From the NCBI RefSeq assembly GCF_035046485.1, contig NC_085136.1, positions 76,773,734-76,837,733 of the forward strand: a stretch of 64,000 bases of DNA, written 5' to 3'. The translations under genes were made by a program, and so were the position numbers. Origin of the DNA: Aedes albopictus. Lineage: Eukaryota > Arthropoda > Insecta > Diptera > Culicidae. The notes beneath the pieces were generated by a model. It searched no databases. It saw nothing but the letters and a program-made list of their open reading frames with translations, and was not told where the DNA came from. Shown in pieces: positions 12,590-24,427 of this stretch (position 1 is the first letter of the stretch; every line of letters starts with the position of its first letter).

Positions 12590-12871
12590 AAGCACTCTTC
12601 ATTCTATGCTACCACTAGTGCTATGGGTATGATGTATGGAGACCGCTACTGTCGTGAGCAGCTTACGCTTGGTCGATACTTCCGAGCTATTTGACATTAT
12701 CTTCGACAACGTCATGATCGCCATGCTTGCCCTTTTGCAAGAATATTCAGTGAGCGCTTGGAATTGATGAATTGATCGTGCACCTACCCGTGGTACCCCC
12801 GCCTGCTGTGGTTATGGTGCGCGAGTACCAACTGTCTTGACAGGTGTCGACCTCATCTAGTCTTCCACTAA

Positions 12872-14032
12872 TGTCGAATTCGTTTATTCCCGACGGTGCA
12901 CTGCACCGGTGTAGCAATTGACACCGGAAAAACGAACGGTTTCGGTGCAATTTGTTGACAGCTTATGATGGTATTAGTAAGAGCGCGTGAGCGCGTCAAT
13001 AAAAACAATAAAGGATATCAAAAATAAACATAATCAATGGTTTCATGATTTCCGTGATGAACAAAATTATTTTTATTTATTTTTATTTTTTACTTTCTAT
13101 ATACAATTCAACAATTTTAAAAGTTTTCAGTAATCCTCTTGTACATGATAAACTTGTAATGATAAATGTTACTTGAAAATTGTTATCCAAAGTTTTAACA
13201 CTCCTACATTAGTTATCTTCTTCAAATTTTTGTAATATAAAAAATTTTCAATTGAAAGCAACTTTTTAGAATTTAACAATTTCCGTTGCTCAATAAAAAA
13301 ATATGCTAACATACAATTGTAAACGATCTACGTGCACAAATTTAACACAAAAAATGTTAAAGACAGTTCAATAGAAAACGTTTAGCTACAACGTAAAAAG
13401 GAAAATAAATAAATGTTTTTTTAAAACATAACGATATTGAAACGCAACTCATATGAAAAACGGTTTAACCATCCTTTTGTGACATTTGTTTGACGTTCAA
13501 TGTAATTCAAAAATTCAATATTTGTTGTCAGCATGCGACAGAAAATTCTAATGATTAAAACCATTAAATTAATCCACATATTTGCGATAATAAAAAAATG
13601 ATGAGAAAAATGTACGTTGAATCAACTCTTTGAAATTTCATGTTACCGATAAATTTTTAAGATCCCTCAGAAGTTAAATCATGTCATCGATCAAGTTTAA
13701 AATTTTTTTTAAACGCACAGATTTGCTGTTTGGAAATTAAAACATCTCAAAATAAACGAATATTCAAGAAAACTGTTTACCTAATGCCGAAGAGAAAATC
13801 ATCATTCCTACCAAAACAAAATCACGATACAAGTTCAGCGATATGCATGTATTGGTAAAACTAGCTTTGTACCTGCTACACCGCGCTCAAACTGGGTGTA
13901 GCATTTTCTTGCACCGGTGCCAATCGGGTGTCAAAACAGAACAGTACCTGCGAATAAACGAACGGTTTCGGTGCAAGTTTGCTACACCCGGTGGCAAAGC
14001 GGTGCAGGCGGTGCAAATAAACGAATTCGACA
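12872..14032. mobile_element. 1.16-kb TIR element, TAA duplication (PIF/Harbinger-like)
   Basis: Ends TGTCGAATTCGTTTATT and exact complement, flanked by TAA at 12869-12871 and 14033-14035. Removing it rejoins the RT reading frame around it (HAIG then LVED). GC-rich subterminal blocks repeat ACGAACGGTTTCGGTGCAA, while the core (12980-13850) is strongly AT-rich and non-coding. A 3-bp TWA duplication is the PIF/Harbinger habit, but the ends are not distinctive, so the superfamily is tentative. Confidence 0.78.
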
Positions 14033-14102
14033 TAAGCCTATCGCGTGCGTTGCTGTCAGCTCCGCTTCCTCTATCGACTCGCCGTATACCATGAGGGTAA
14101 TA

Positions 14103-14296
14103 AATAGAGGTAGTAAGCTATAGAGGAAGAATGTCGCTGGCGTCGCTGCCGAAACATCTCTTGCTGGCGGAGATAGGCCGGGCTATAAGTGTCAAAGCGA
14201 AGTATGCAGTTTGATAGATAGATACCCGACATGTTTGCGAGCAAGAACAAAGGGAACAGCAGCGACATTCGTCCTCTATAGTTTAGTAACTCTATT
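14103..14296. mobile_element. 194-bp MITE, 8-bp duplication (hAT-like)
   Basis: Arms of about 37 bp start AATAGAG and end CTCTATT. The 8-bp direct repeat GGGTAATA flanks it at 14095-14102 and 14297-14304. Without the element the RT codons run on directly from the catalytic box (GAT GAT ATT ACC CTC). An 8-bp duplication is characteristic of hAT-type elements. The ends do not show the common CAG start, so this is a probable call. Confidence 0.8.
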
Positions 14297-14334
14297 GGGT
14301 AATATCATCGACAAAGTCGACCAGCTTTGCAATA

Positions 14335-14924
14335 CAGTATGCGGCAGGAAAAAATGCGAAAGTGTTTTTCAACTTCAAACCTCATATTCGTCCATTTGAC
14401 ATTAACCAATCTATGTTCAACGTTCCATGATCTATAATAGGCTAGTTTTCTGAAAAGTTAATTAAAAAATTTCCCATTTTGGTCACTAACCTTTACAGGG
14501 CGGCGCCTGAAGATGAAGACAACCAGAATTTTCAAACCGCAAAAAATCGCACAGGTCGCTAAATTTCGCATCTGATAAAACAAAATTTTTGATTTTCTCT
14601 ACAATATCATCAAATATATGTACTTATTTCATCTGGTATGTGAAACTACATGGATCTGGATCAGTGTGGTTGTTCATCGAATTTGAGCTAATTTTGTTAC
14701 TGTTATAGTCATTTTGTTTAATGACCATTGGGCGCGCAGTTTATTGATATCCGCTTATTAGGCCTACATTATCACATGCTAAACATCAAATATGTTCATT
14801 TTTATTTTTCAGTGCTAGAATATAGACATTGACTGATACACTGTCATGAAAAAATACACATATATCCTATATTTAGCGTGTAATAGTGCCTTGAACTTTT
14901 CGCATTTTTTCCTGCCGCACCCTG
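14335..14924. mobile_element. 590-bp MITE, TA duplication
   Basis: Ends CAG(TA/GG)TGCGGCAGGAAAAA with TA at 14333-14334 and 14925-14926. Arms match over about 30 bp. It sits in the RT domain of the R1/LOA-like remnant, beside a small deletion. The interior is non-coding. Fits a Tc1/mariner-type non-autonomous element. Confidence 0.8.
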
Positions 14925-16120
14925 TAGTACCTAGCCTAGTATGGTGCCCTGAGGCACCCCCGCGGTGATGTTATAGCTTCTCTCGCCTTCCTTGGTGTCA
15001 TAGATCAGCACCCTTTTCTGGAAGTAGCTCTCCATTATCCGCCTGTTGAACGTATTCTTTACGTCCAGCGTGACGATCGCGCAATAGCGGATTCCCGTTA
15101 GCTTCTTTTGGAGCGCTATCTCGGGCATTTTGGTTACAGTCCTAATAGCGCCCACCGTCGATCGGCCCTTTCGGAAGCCAAACTGGCTATCCGAGAGGCC
15201 TGAGTCATCGAGTTTCTCATTATAGACCGCCAGCCTCGTCACCATCCTTTTCAACAGTTTCCCGGTGGTGTTTAGAAGGCAGATAGGTCTGTATGCCGAC
15301 GGGTCACAAGGTGGCTTCCCGGGTTTGGGCAGTATGTAGAACCAATCTTTGCCTTTTCCACCTCTCTGGAAAGTCACCTCTGTCCAGCCAGGCACATATG
15401 CATAGCCATTCTGAACATGTCAGGGCTAGCCTCGATAGCCAACTTGATGGCTACTATTGGAATACCGTCCGGACCCGGAGCCTTGTTCAAATTCAGCGAC
15501 TTCGCTATTGCGATGAGCTCGTCATTTGTCACCGCCCCGACCTCACTTTGAACGGTTTGGCCATAAGGGACGGGGGTCCATGGTCTTGTATCGTGGCGCG
15601 GGAACAACGCCTTCTGCAGCATCTCGGGGGATCGTTCTAGGGGTGCTGACACGCCCTTCGTTTTGGCCATGACTACTCTGTAGGCATCACCCCATGGGGA
15701 CTCTTTGTTCGGCGTCAGTTTAGCCGCCCTGTTAGACCTCACTTCGGTCCTTTCGGTACGACTCTTTGCATCCTCCTTCTAGCTCTTAGGCACGATGCGC
15801 GGAGTTCTGTGATTTCTGGACACCACCAGTATACCGGTTTGCGTTCATTTCTGGATAGGGATCGCTTTGGCATTGTAGCGTCACATACACGGCTTAGAGT
15901 TCCGACTAGATCATCGCTGGATAGATAGTGGATGTTACCACAAATTCGTCTGTTATGTTATCCTCCCACAGCAGTCGCTCCACAAATGCCGGTTTGTCAA
16001 AGCGCGAGGTCAGCCAGTGTGCCACAGTGACAGATGGGCATTCATCGTCGACCCTCCAGTCCGAGCTAAAGCTATAGTCCGGGCTCCAGAAGGTCACGTC
16101 AATGATGGACTCTGTACCGT

Positions 16121-17338
16121 TTCCCGCAAGCATATCTGGAGACCCTCAAACGGCGAAGTTTGCAACCAATTCGACCATGTGCTGGTAGATGGCCGATACT
16201 TCTCGGATGTCATTGATGTTACAATATTTTCGGGTCCCAACATCGGCTCAGATCACTATCTCGTAGTTAGAAAGATTCGAACTTGGTTGTTAACCGTATC
16301 GGACTCTACGAATCAGCAATCGATGCGTTTCAACATCCAGCGGTTTTCAGCAGACGATACGATATCAGACTATCACCAGAAGCTGGAAGAGCTGATAAGT
16401 TAGATCAATGTTGGCGATAATCCTAACATTCTCTGGGTCTATCTATAGACCGCTAAGTACGTCAGCGCGGGAGGTGATAGGCACTGCTTAAAGACGACGA
16501 GTGCCAGAAGGTAACGGACGAGAAGAATATTGCTAGAAACCGAATGCTGGTGTCGGGGACTCAGCAGTGCAGAGAGCGATATAGGGAAGCAAAAGTAGCA
16601 AGAGTAGAGTATGAAACAGAATGATATGAGGAGGTTTTACGAAACTGTCAATGGTATTCGGAAATGATGCCTTATCCCGTCATGTGCAACGACCGTGATG
16701 GAAACTTGCTAACAGACAAAGTAACGGTGGGAGTGGAAGAGCGACAGACAAAATTGAAATCGATGACGACGGACAGGCTCGCAGAGGAACCTTGAACTCT
16801 AGATGAGTTCAAGCAAGACAGCCATTAGAGGGCCGAAGAACAACAATGCTGCATGGAAGGACGAACTAACGGCCAAGCTGCCGAGCTTCTCAAACACGCT
16901 CTAGTGAGCAGCTGTATCAGCTCTTACACCGTATTATATTGAAGTATAAGAAGACGAAGAACTGCCGGCTAGTTGGTTGGATGGTCTCATTTGCAGTGCG
17001 TGAACTACAGAGGAATAACACTTCTCAATTCAGCGTACAAAATGTTGTCCGGAAAGCTGAGCTCAATTGAGGAGTCCTTCATCGGCGAATATCAGGCGGG
17101 GTTTCGTGAGGGCCGATCAACGACGGATCAGTCTATGACAGATTCTCGATAAATTTCGAGAGTACAACTTGCAGACCCATCACCTGTTTATTGAATTCGA
17201 GGTGGCGTATGAGTTATTAAAGAGAAACGAGATATGGTAGATAATGATCTAACATGGTTTTCCGGCGAAGCTGATTAGACTGATTCTTGCGACGCTTGAT
17301 GGATCGGAATTAAGTGTATGGGTTATAGGGTCTGAGAT
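16121..17338 (+). pseudogene. RTE-like LINE ORF2 fragment, internally deleted
   Basis: Begins inside the endonuclease (CNQFDHVLVDGRYFSDVIDV at 16170, SDHYLVV at 16248). It skips through a degraded connector (REKY-like helices, then VMCNDRDGNLLTD at 16680) to RT motifs: [16 protein letters not shown] (17005), [15 protein letters not shown] (17088) and a decayed LDGS near 17300. It abuts the opposing R1/LOA-like fragment at about 16130 and is cut at 17338 by a MITE. Many stops and frame changes. Clade is given as RTE-like from these motifs. Confidence 0.78.
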
Positions 17339-17340
17339 CG

Positions 17341-17918
17341 TTTGGGCTGGAGGGCCTATTTTGGGCACTTGCTGCTATAACTCAGTCAATTTTGACTTAA
17401 TTTTTGGGACACGATCAGATACGTAGGTACAATATCTACACTGAAATAAATTTTGTTGTGGAAACTACCGATTCCATAGTAAAATTAATAACCGTACCTA
17501 TGATTCTCAACCGACAACAAAATCTGTGAAGTTCACTGAAATATGATTGAAGTTACAATGCATTGCAGTAAATTTGACTAAAAGCGTAGTTGCCTCAACA
17601 ACAAAACATTGTCAATTTTTCCTGGACACGCATCTTACAACACGGTATGGTTAAAAATACAATGCCCAGCTGTTAAATTTAGATAATTTTTGGTAATGTT
17701 AACAGCACTGCTAGTTAAATTGACAGTGTTTTAGTGGAATTAACAGGAAATAGCTGTCGGTTGAGAATCATAGGTGCGGTTATTAATTTTACTATGGAAT
17801 CGGTAGTTTCCACAACAAAATTTATTTCAGTGTAGCCATGTTCAAAAATTCAAGCCAATCGGTTTGAAATTGACTGAGCAATCGCAGCATGTGCCCAAAA
17901 TAGGCCCCCCTGCCCAAA
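17341..17918. mobile_element. MITE with a second MITE inside it
   Basis: Ends TTTGGGC...GGGCCTATTTTGGGCAC and complement match over about 50 bp, including the phrase AACTCAGTCAATTTTGA. Removing the nested 17439-17832 element leaves about 182 bp. The same AACTCAGTCAATTTTGA phrase occurs in the palindrome at 20032-20233, so the two are relatives with different outer ends. Target duplication unclear. Confidence 0.7.
17439..17832. mobile_element. 394-bp MITE nested in a MITE, TA duplication
   Basis: Ends CACTGAAATAAATTTTGTTG and complement, with TA at 17437-17438 and 17833-17834. Arms of about 80 bp differ at only one or two positions, which points to recent activity. Core is AT-rich and non-coding. 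Confidence 0.85.
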
Positions 17919-17934
17919 TTGGAGGGAAGGTTAT

Positions 17935-18610
17935 GCCTACATTCACAGCGATCACCGGGATATTCGCTACAGTATTGACAACAACAACAGCAGACAGCAG
18001 GTAGAGGAAGGGGCGGCTAGTCCATGGCCATTGACCAAGCCCTGATAGCGGTGCTCTGGCATGCATGCAATGCGACCATGCCTAGGGAAGTCCACCCTTA
18101 GAATGGGAGACCACCAGGCGTACTGGTGGACTTAAGAGATTGCAAGGAGGCGGCTGATGCAGCGAGCGGTACTGATGAGTAGCGAAATGAACGACGGGTG
18201 GTGTTTGCCGCTGCCGAAGTCGCGCTGAAGACCGAGATAAGCGTAAGCGTAAGCAAAAAGGTCTGCTTTGATGGTCGCCGTGAAGTAATGCCTACAGGAT
18301 CGTGGCCAAGACATAAGGTGCAATGGCTCCTGCAGAGCAGTCTCCTGAGATGTTGAAGGGTCTCTTTCCGCGTCAAGAATCGAGCCCATGGCCTCCTCTC
18401 GTAGGACAGCTGGGGACTGGTGCTGGCGATGAGCAACCTGCGGGGATTGCAAAATCTCTTAGCGTAGGTATGGCCACAGGTCCGTATTGAGTTCCGCACC
18501 TGGCCTTAAAAGTAGCTATTGCAGATGCTCTCGGGATGTTCAGATCTGCTATGCAGAAATACCTGGACGAAGAAGTTTTTCCAGAGGTTTGGAAGCGGTA
18601 GAGCCTGGTA
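17935..18610 (+). pseudogene. R1/LOA-like LINE ORF2 fragment
   Basis: From the last endonuclease motif (HSDHRDIRYSIDNNNSRQQ at 17955), through the connector (PPAYWWT-like at 18113), the pre-RT stretch (APAEQSPEMLKGLFPRQES at 18327) and on to LKVAIADALGMFRSAMQK (18507) and FPEVWKR (18578). Frameshifts and small deletions throughout. Same family as the minus-strand remnant at 12590-16133. It is joined at about 18611 to an RTE-like piece. Confidence 0.78.
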
Positions 18611-18611
18611 A

Positions 18612-18955
18612 GTTGAACAATACTCTTGATCGACATGTGGGCGCTCTAGAGGATTGTTGGAGTACAGTAAAGGCAGCCATCAACGACGCAGTCGAGAGCA
18701 CTATCGGATACGTGGAAAGAAGTCGACGGAATAAATAGTTCGACGAGGAGTGCAGAGCGATTTTGGAGAAGAAGAACGCAGCACAGGCGATAATGCTGCA
18801 GCAAGGAACTCGGTAGAACGTGGAACGTTACAAATGAAGCAGAAACAACAGACCTGCCTTTTTCGGATGAAAAAACGCTACCTGGAAGAAGCGAAGTGTG
18901 AGCAAATGGAACTGTTGTGCTCGGCAAGTCTCGTTGGATAAAGGCACTACATACC
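18612..18955 (+). pseudogene. RTE-like LINE connector fragment
   Basis: Encodes the helical region between endonuclease and RT: a stretch reading VKAAINDAVESTIGYVERSR, then FDEECRAILEKKNAA, LQQGTR, VERYK and FRMKKRYLEEAKCEQMELL. The fragment at 57795-58200 covers the same region with different damage. Two frame changes and one stop. Confidence 0.75.
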
Positions 18956-20031
18956 CGTGCTGTAAAAATCCTCATTTTTCAACTCGTTGCATAAATAATT
19001 AAGGCCAATTAGTTTGTTAAATCGAACTATTTATTAAATTCATAAAGAAAACGTGCGGGGATCACATCTTCCCAGGGAGCAAGTTGCCTCAGTCTCCCTT
19101 AGTTATTTAGGCTTAAAACGTTCGTTATCCTGATATCGAAACAATGTCAATTCGCTTGGGACGTTCGTTTCAACTCATGCTTTTATAAAATAATTAGCTC
19201 GTTATAAAAATACTCCAATAAATTATTTCAGCCAATTTGAATTAGAATTTCCGAATTTGTTCTAATTAACTCGCTGATCGCGTTCTGTATAAGGAAGGTG
19301 TCTCCAAAACGGCTTAAGAATCGCTACCCTTTTATCGCCTTTTTGAGCAATTAAATAATGAAAGCCGAAAACTGGTTCGCAACTGGCCAACGAATATGTT
19401 TTATGTTAATTGAACGGAATACGAAAATAATAATATATTCAGGGAGGACAAAGAGACAAATTTACTCAATTTCGAAAACAAAGCATCAGGAACGGCGACG
19501 ACCGTTGATCTGGTACAGATCTTTCCGAGATATTGAGATATTTGAATAATTTATGACACATTTTAATGTAGCTAGTTGCTGACGTAATAATAGCTTCCAG
19601 AATAGATTTCCAATTAACCTTCTCCGGCGATGGAACTAAGAATACCGCGAATTCGCTTTCCGAATGGAATATGGATACAAATCTTCCTTGACCAGACCGC
19701 GGCTGTAGTCCAGTCGAGTCACTGTTGAACAAAAATATGGCATTATTAAATTGGCCCATAATTCACAAATCGAAAAACTTCCTTCTTTTATGGATCGTAT
19801 GCGGCTACGGACGGATGGACGTAACCTGTCTGCGCACGGTTTACCGCACCGGCACACCCCATATACGCAGAGTTGATAAAACCGCGCGTGCACGATCCAA
19901 AAGCGCGATCTTGAAGACTACAACAGGTTGTCACCCGAACTCTCGCCGCGAGCAAACTCGACCGTGCTGATCTGCGATGATGCATTTTAAATCAGTGGCA
20001 GTAAATCAATCGCGGCAGACTACGGTAGAGT
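18956..20031. other. unassigned intron sequence
   Basis: AT-rich until about 19790, then a GC-richer 200-bp patch. No coding family, inverted repeat or LTR ends recognised. It could be a fragment of an LTR element that I do not know. Confidence 0.35.
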
Positions 20032-20233
20032 ATCGCGCCACTTGGGCGGTGGCTTCTATATTCGTCTGTTTCCCACTATAACTCAGTCAATTTTGAACCA
20101 ATTGACTTGAAATGTTGTACACGGGTAGATACTATACCTATCTCAACACATTCCAAAAGTTGTGTCAATTGGTTCAAATTTGACTGAGTTGGAAAACAGA
20201 CGAATATAGAAGCCACCGCCCAAGTGGCGCGAT
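20032..20233. mobile_element. 202-bp palindromic MITE
   Basis: Arms from ATCGCGCCACTTGGGCGGTG fold back over about 75 bp around a 50-bp loop. The inner part carries AACTCAGTCAATTTTGA and its complement, shared with 17341-17918. No duplication could be fixed at the ends. Confidence 0.72.
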
Positions 20234-20894
20234 TCCCTATGGTCTTTGACTTTGTATTGAACATTGGTTAGGTTATGTGTGGGGCTTGCCGATTGAAAGA
20301 TTCTACAATATTCTTATGATGCTTGGTATCAAATTTCACAATAGTTTCCAACTAAATATCAGGGCATATATTCGTCCAATCGAAAGTTGATTTGTTTTTG
20401 CTGGACGTTGAACGCAAAATAAACGACCTTAGATATATTCATCAACTTTCCATGCTTAGTGAGTACAACAACTGTGACTTAATCTTAACCTTCCGTAACT
20501 CGCGCGGTTGACTACCTGCGTCAGCACCACGCTAATGCTGAGTACAAAAAGCGAGATTTTTTCAACATGTTGTACAAAATACAACAGCGCGATCGCTCGA
20601 GGGTTAACAGCAGATTACTGGTTACGATTATTTTATTACTACATATTACGATACGTCAGATCATTCTTCTGGATTAAATAACAGCAACGATTGATCTTTG
20701 TAGACTTTTGTAAAATGGTACAGCTCAAGTGGCTTTAATCAAAGATCTTTGCTGTCCTTGTGAATCTGGTGATTGTTACTTTGTATGTAAATGAAGTGCA
20801 AACTCGGGTGTCATGCCTCGAGCATTTGTGCTTGTCAACAATGCAAACGTTGATGAGCTCCTCGCTTAACTAATTAGCAGAGGTGTATGTATAG
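20234..20894. other. unassigned intron sequence
   Basis: Mixed-composition DNA without recognisable motifs. No host exon or element boundary found. Confidence 0.35.
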
Positions 20895-20896
20895 TA

Positions 20897-21594
20897 GACT
20901 GGGTCAACAAAGTCAATTTTTTGGAACAAAGCTTTTTCGACTCCTTTTAGCGTCCAAAACAACTGTGCAAAATTTGGGAGCGATTGGTTGCTTCCCCGTA
21001 TTCCGCATTACGATTGAAATTTGTATGGAATTTAGTATGGGAAAACGGGCTTTTTTGCATTTTTCTCTTAAATTGAAATTTTTCGTCTAAAACAATCTAA
21101 CAAATAACGGTAAAGTATAGCCTAGGATATGCCGAAAAACTTTTCCGAAGACCGCAAAGTGATCTGACACTTGTGAAAAAAGTTATAAGGTACAGATTGC
21201 CCGGTGGTACTTAACATTTAACATGTAAAGGAATAACATCAATAATAAAATCTCAATTTTTGGCCTAAGTTACCAGGCGAATAACTTTTTTCACAAGCGT
21301 CAGATCACTTTGCGGTCTTCGGCAAAGTTTTTCGGCATATCCTAGGCTATACTTTAACGTCATTAGTTACATGGTAATAGACAAAAGAATTCAACTTATG
21401 AGTAAAATGCAAAAAAGTACGTTTTCCCATATTAACTTCCATACAAATTTCAATCGCAATGCGGAATACGGGGACGCATTCAATCGCTCCCAAATTTTGC
21501 ACAGTTGTTTTTGACGCTAATATAGATTGAAAAAGCTTTGTTCCGGGTTGATACGATCAAATTTAAAGTTTCTCCATACAACGTTGACCCACTC
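20897..21594. mobile_element. 698-bp foldback MITE, TA duplication
   Basis: TA at 20895-20896 and 21595-21596 flanks GA(C/G)TGGGTCAAC ends. Arms of about 300 bp are inverted copies with roughly 10-15% differences and a few gaps. Near the centre both arms hold a 'gaagaccgcaaagtgatct' phrase. Non-coding. Confidence 0.8.
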
Positions 21595-21596
21595 TA

Positions 21597-22180
21597 ATGT
21601 ATAGCCATTGATGTATCTATTGGAAACACAGAATATACGTCTATTGTTCGGTTTATGTGCCGTATTATCCCATCCGTTACCAACCGACCCCTCCCCCCCC
21701 CCTCATCCCCCTTAACGAGAATGTGAAAAAACACTTTTTTCGTTGTACCTTTTTTTCTTTTTTAATTTCAATATTTTCAACGAAATTTTGACACAAGGAT
21801 ATGCGCTTCATCCTTCTAATTTAGGGATTCCATAGGCATTGCTGGAATGGCCAGCTGGTTCCGGAGTTATTCCGGAATAAAATTTGAATTGGCTATTTTG
21901 GAAAAAGTAAATTGTCGATAGTTGTCGATATGAGAACAGTTTAGTTTTCAGACCTAAGCGAACTAAAAAAGATAGAAAAACATGTCTGAAAGTCCATCCC
22001 GGTCACTAAGCGCCTTGGCACCAGTTTTACGGATGATCCGGGGAACTGGTTCTGAGGTCAATTGTTGAATGTGATTAAATACCATCACGCGGCATTTTTC
22101 GCGATTTTTCATTGACATCATTCTGAGCTGTTTTTGTGATATCCAAAACATTTGCTCCTGCGATTCATTAAGGGACTCTT
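21597..22180. other. unassigned intron sequence
   Basis: Contains a C-rich run near 21690 and otherwise ordinary AT-rich DNA. The 62-residue minus-strand frame has no resemblance I recognise. Confidence 0.35.
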
Positions 22181-23109
22181 TTAAGAATTCCTCAAGGAAT
22201 ACCTCTAATGGTTCTTCTAGGGGTTTCTCTAGGTATTCTTTTGTGGATTTATCGAGATATTTCTTCCAAGAACTCTTAGGATTCCTCCAGACAGTCTTGA
22301 TGGATTTCCAATAAAATTTTCTGCAAGGATTCCTCCAGCAACTACAACTAGAATTTCTCTAAAAATTCTTACTATTGTACTTCTCGGAATTATTCTAGGG
22401 ATTCCACTAGAAATTTCTATTGGGATTCCTACAAAAAATCCTGGTGGGATTATTTAAGAAAATCTTCCTGGGATGCTTCCAGGTTCTTCCAGGTGATTCT
22501 TCCTAATTTATTCAAAAATTTTATCAAGAGATTCCTCGAGAAATTCTTCATGGAACTTCTACAGGAGCTCCTATTATGATTTCTCCTGCTGCGATTCTTC
22601 CAGCAATTTCTCCTAGAACTCCTCAAGATGTTCTAACTGTGGTACCTTCAGGAATTCTACTAGGGATTCCTGTAGATTCCCTCTAGCATTCCTGCTGGGA
22701 TTCTTCCAGGGATTTTTTCAAGGATTTATCCAAGACTTCCTCCAGGAAGTTTATCCAGGGATTCTTCAAGAAATTCCTCATTCCTGCTGGCCTTCCTCCA
22801 TGAATTCCAGCAGGGATTCCTCAACCAATTTCTAGGACTCATCCAGAAATTAAAACTGTGATAAATACTTTCAGGAATAAAAATTTCTCATGCGATTCCA
22901 CCAGGGACTCCTCCAGAATACTTCTATCGATTCGCCCTAGGAGGACTGTAGGTATAATCCTCCAGGTATTTGTTCAAGGAACTTCTGTTAGGATTCTTAA
23001 TGGGGCTCTCCAATAATAATTCCTCTGGAGATTCTTTCAGCAATTCCTATTAATTCTAGGAATTCCTCCAGAAATTCCTTCAAGTATTGTTGGTGAGATC
23101 ATTCAAGAC
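22181..23109. repeat. degenerate 23-24-bp minisatellite (GGATTCCTCCAGAAATTC type)
   Basis: Tens of diverged units of the form 'ggattcctccaggaatttct' in head-to-tail order. The same unit family reappears at 27758-28284, 28706-28882, 29509-29960, 34895-37324 and 37490-38050. Transposons sit between the blocks. Confidence 0.8.
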
Positions 23110-23332
23110 AATCTGGTAACTGTACTGAGTGCCTGAGAGTAAACGCGACTAAAATAATAGCTCCAAATTTTATCACAATATTTAATAATACTTAGCGTAT
23201 AAAATCACGAAAATATAACGTTTCTATACATCGAAACGGGCTCTTCGAGTTGTGGTGAAAATATTCCGATTATATCAGTGATAAGTTATTAAAATAGTTA
23301 AATTTCAAAAACTATTTGATAGAGCGTCCCTA

Positions 23333-24427
23333 TTGCGAGTTGATATGAGTACCACGTCTATTCGATACAAAAGATCAGCAATGGACGAATGCTCAGTATG
23401 TAACACTGAAATCCAGTCTGACGAGAAAAATGTGAAATGTGTGTATTGCAGCAATTTATTGCACGTTAAATGCGCGGGTCTATCAGATTCTCGCTATAAC
23501 AAGATTCAGAAGGGACATTGCTACTACTGTTCCGGTCATTGTGAAACCTCGCATGCAAACAGCAGAAAGATGGACGAACTATTAACTAATATGAAGTGCT
23601 TGCAAACGTCGATGGACAAACTCAATCAAAAATGCGAAGAAAACGGTACAAATCAGAAGAAAACGGATGATGCTGTGAGAAAACTGAGTGCGTCCATGTG
23701 TGAACTCACAAAGTCTCAGAGTGACATTAAGAATTCGGTTGAAGAAGTGAAATCTTCACAAGCGTTCATTGCGGCTCAGTATGAAGACATCAAGTCCTTA
23801 CACGAGGACATGAAGAAGGACTTTGCAGGGTGTGTTACTAAAGTGAGCGAACATGATGGCCACATTCAGGCCTTAAACAGCACTATCGTCGATATGAAGA
23901 AGCGTCTGCGTCTGGCGGAGCAAAATTTGTTGAAAAACGAAATCATCATTAATGGCATACCCAAGGAACTCACTATCGCAGAATCGACGATCATCACAAA
24001 AGTAGCGGCTGCCGTAGGGGTGCAACTATTCTCTACTGACATCGAAAGAACCCTCCGGGCTAGGAACGGAATGATCCTGGTCGAATTCAGCAACTCTAAA
24101 GTACGAAATGACATCCTTCGTGCTCGTAAGGGTAAATCGGTGTATGCTGATGAAATCGACTTTGGCAATGCGGCGCTACCCACCAGCTCAAGGTCTTCTC
24201 CCAACAACAAGCGATTCCATACTAAGGTCTTCATAAATGAGAATCTGACGAGAGAAACCCGTTCACTGTTTCGAGAAGCCAAATCTCTCCGGGTATCTCA
24301 TGGGTTCAAGTATGTGTGGTGCAACAACGGGAACATCTACTGCAAGAGAGACGACTCGGCAGATGTCTACATCATCGATTCCATTGAGGATCTCAAGAGA
24401 TTGCGTTCATCTCCAAGGAAAGCTTGA
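23333..24427 (+). CDS. LINE ORF1: PHD finger, coiled coil, RNA-binding C-terminus
   Basis: Expected to coat the element's RNA during retrotransposition. The 364 residues fall into a Cys4-His-Cys3 PHD-type zinc finger (C20, C23, C36, C39, H44, C47, C63, C66), a long helical and probably coiled-coil region (about 75-195) and an RRM-like segment starting near IIINGIPKELTIAESTI (about 203). The C-terminal domain has FINENLTRETRSLFREAKSL and KYVWCNNGNIYCKRDD, the pattern found at the end of many LINE ORF1 proteins. No internal stop. The first ATG is used; a second Met four codons later would serve equally. A CTG/TTG-rich simple repeat (24440-24500) follows before ORF2. Confidence 0.85.
   Translation: MRVDMSTTSIRYKRSAMDECSVCNTEIQSDEKNVKCVYCSNLLHVKCAGLSDSRYNKIQKGHCYYCSGHCETSHANSRKMDELLTNMKCLQTSMDKLNQKCEENGTNQKKTDDAVRKLSASMCELTKSQSDIKNSVEEVKSSQAFIAAQYEDIKSLHEDMKKDFAGCVTKVSEHDGHIQALNSTIVDMKKRLRLAEQNLLKNEIIINGIPKELTIAESTIITKVAAAVGVQLFSTDIERTLRARNGMILVEFSNSKVRNDILRARKGKSVYADEIDFGNAALPTSSRSSPNNKRFHTKVFINENLTRETRSLFREAKSLRVSHGFKYVWCNNGNIYCKRDDSADVYIIDSIEDLKRLRSSPRKA

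Larger units (their letters stand above)
12590..16133 (-). pseudogene. R1/LOA-like LINE ORF2 remnant broken by three TIR elements
   Basis: Reads right to left. The endonuclease end (ESIIDVTF, 16110) is followed by a linker, RT start LNKAPGPDGIP (15490), LLPKPGKPPCDPSAYRPICL (15330-15270), QFGFRKGRSTVGAIRTV (15185-15135) and GVPQGTILG (14955). Next comes MITE 14335-14924, then the catalytic box DFVDDIT (14325-14305), then MITE 14103-14296, then VYGESIEEAELTATHAIG (14088-14035), then element 12872-14032, and finally the thumb region with VED, MRSR and KRKLL (12870-12640). About 25 residues between GVPQG and the catalytic box are missing. Several stops and shifts are present. Comparison with intact R1/LOA proteins is from memory of the family pattern, so the clade could be off by one neighbour. 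Confidence 0.85.
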
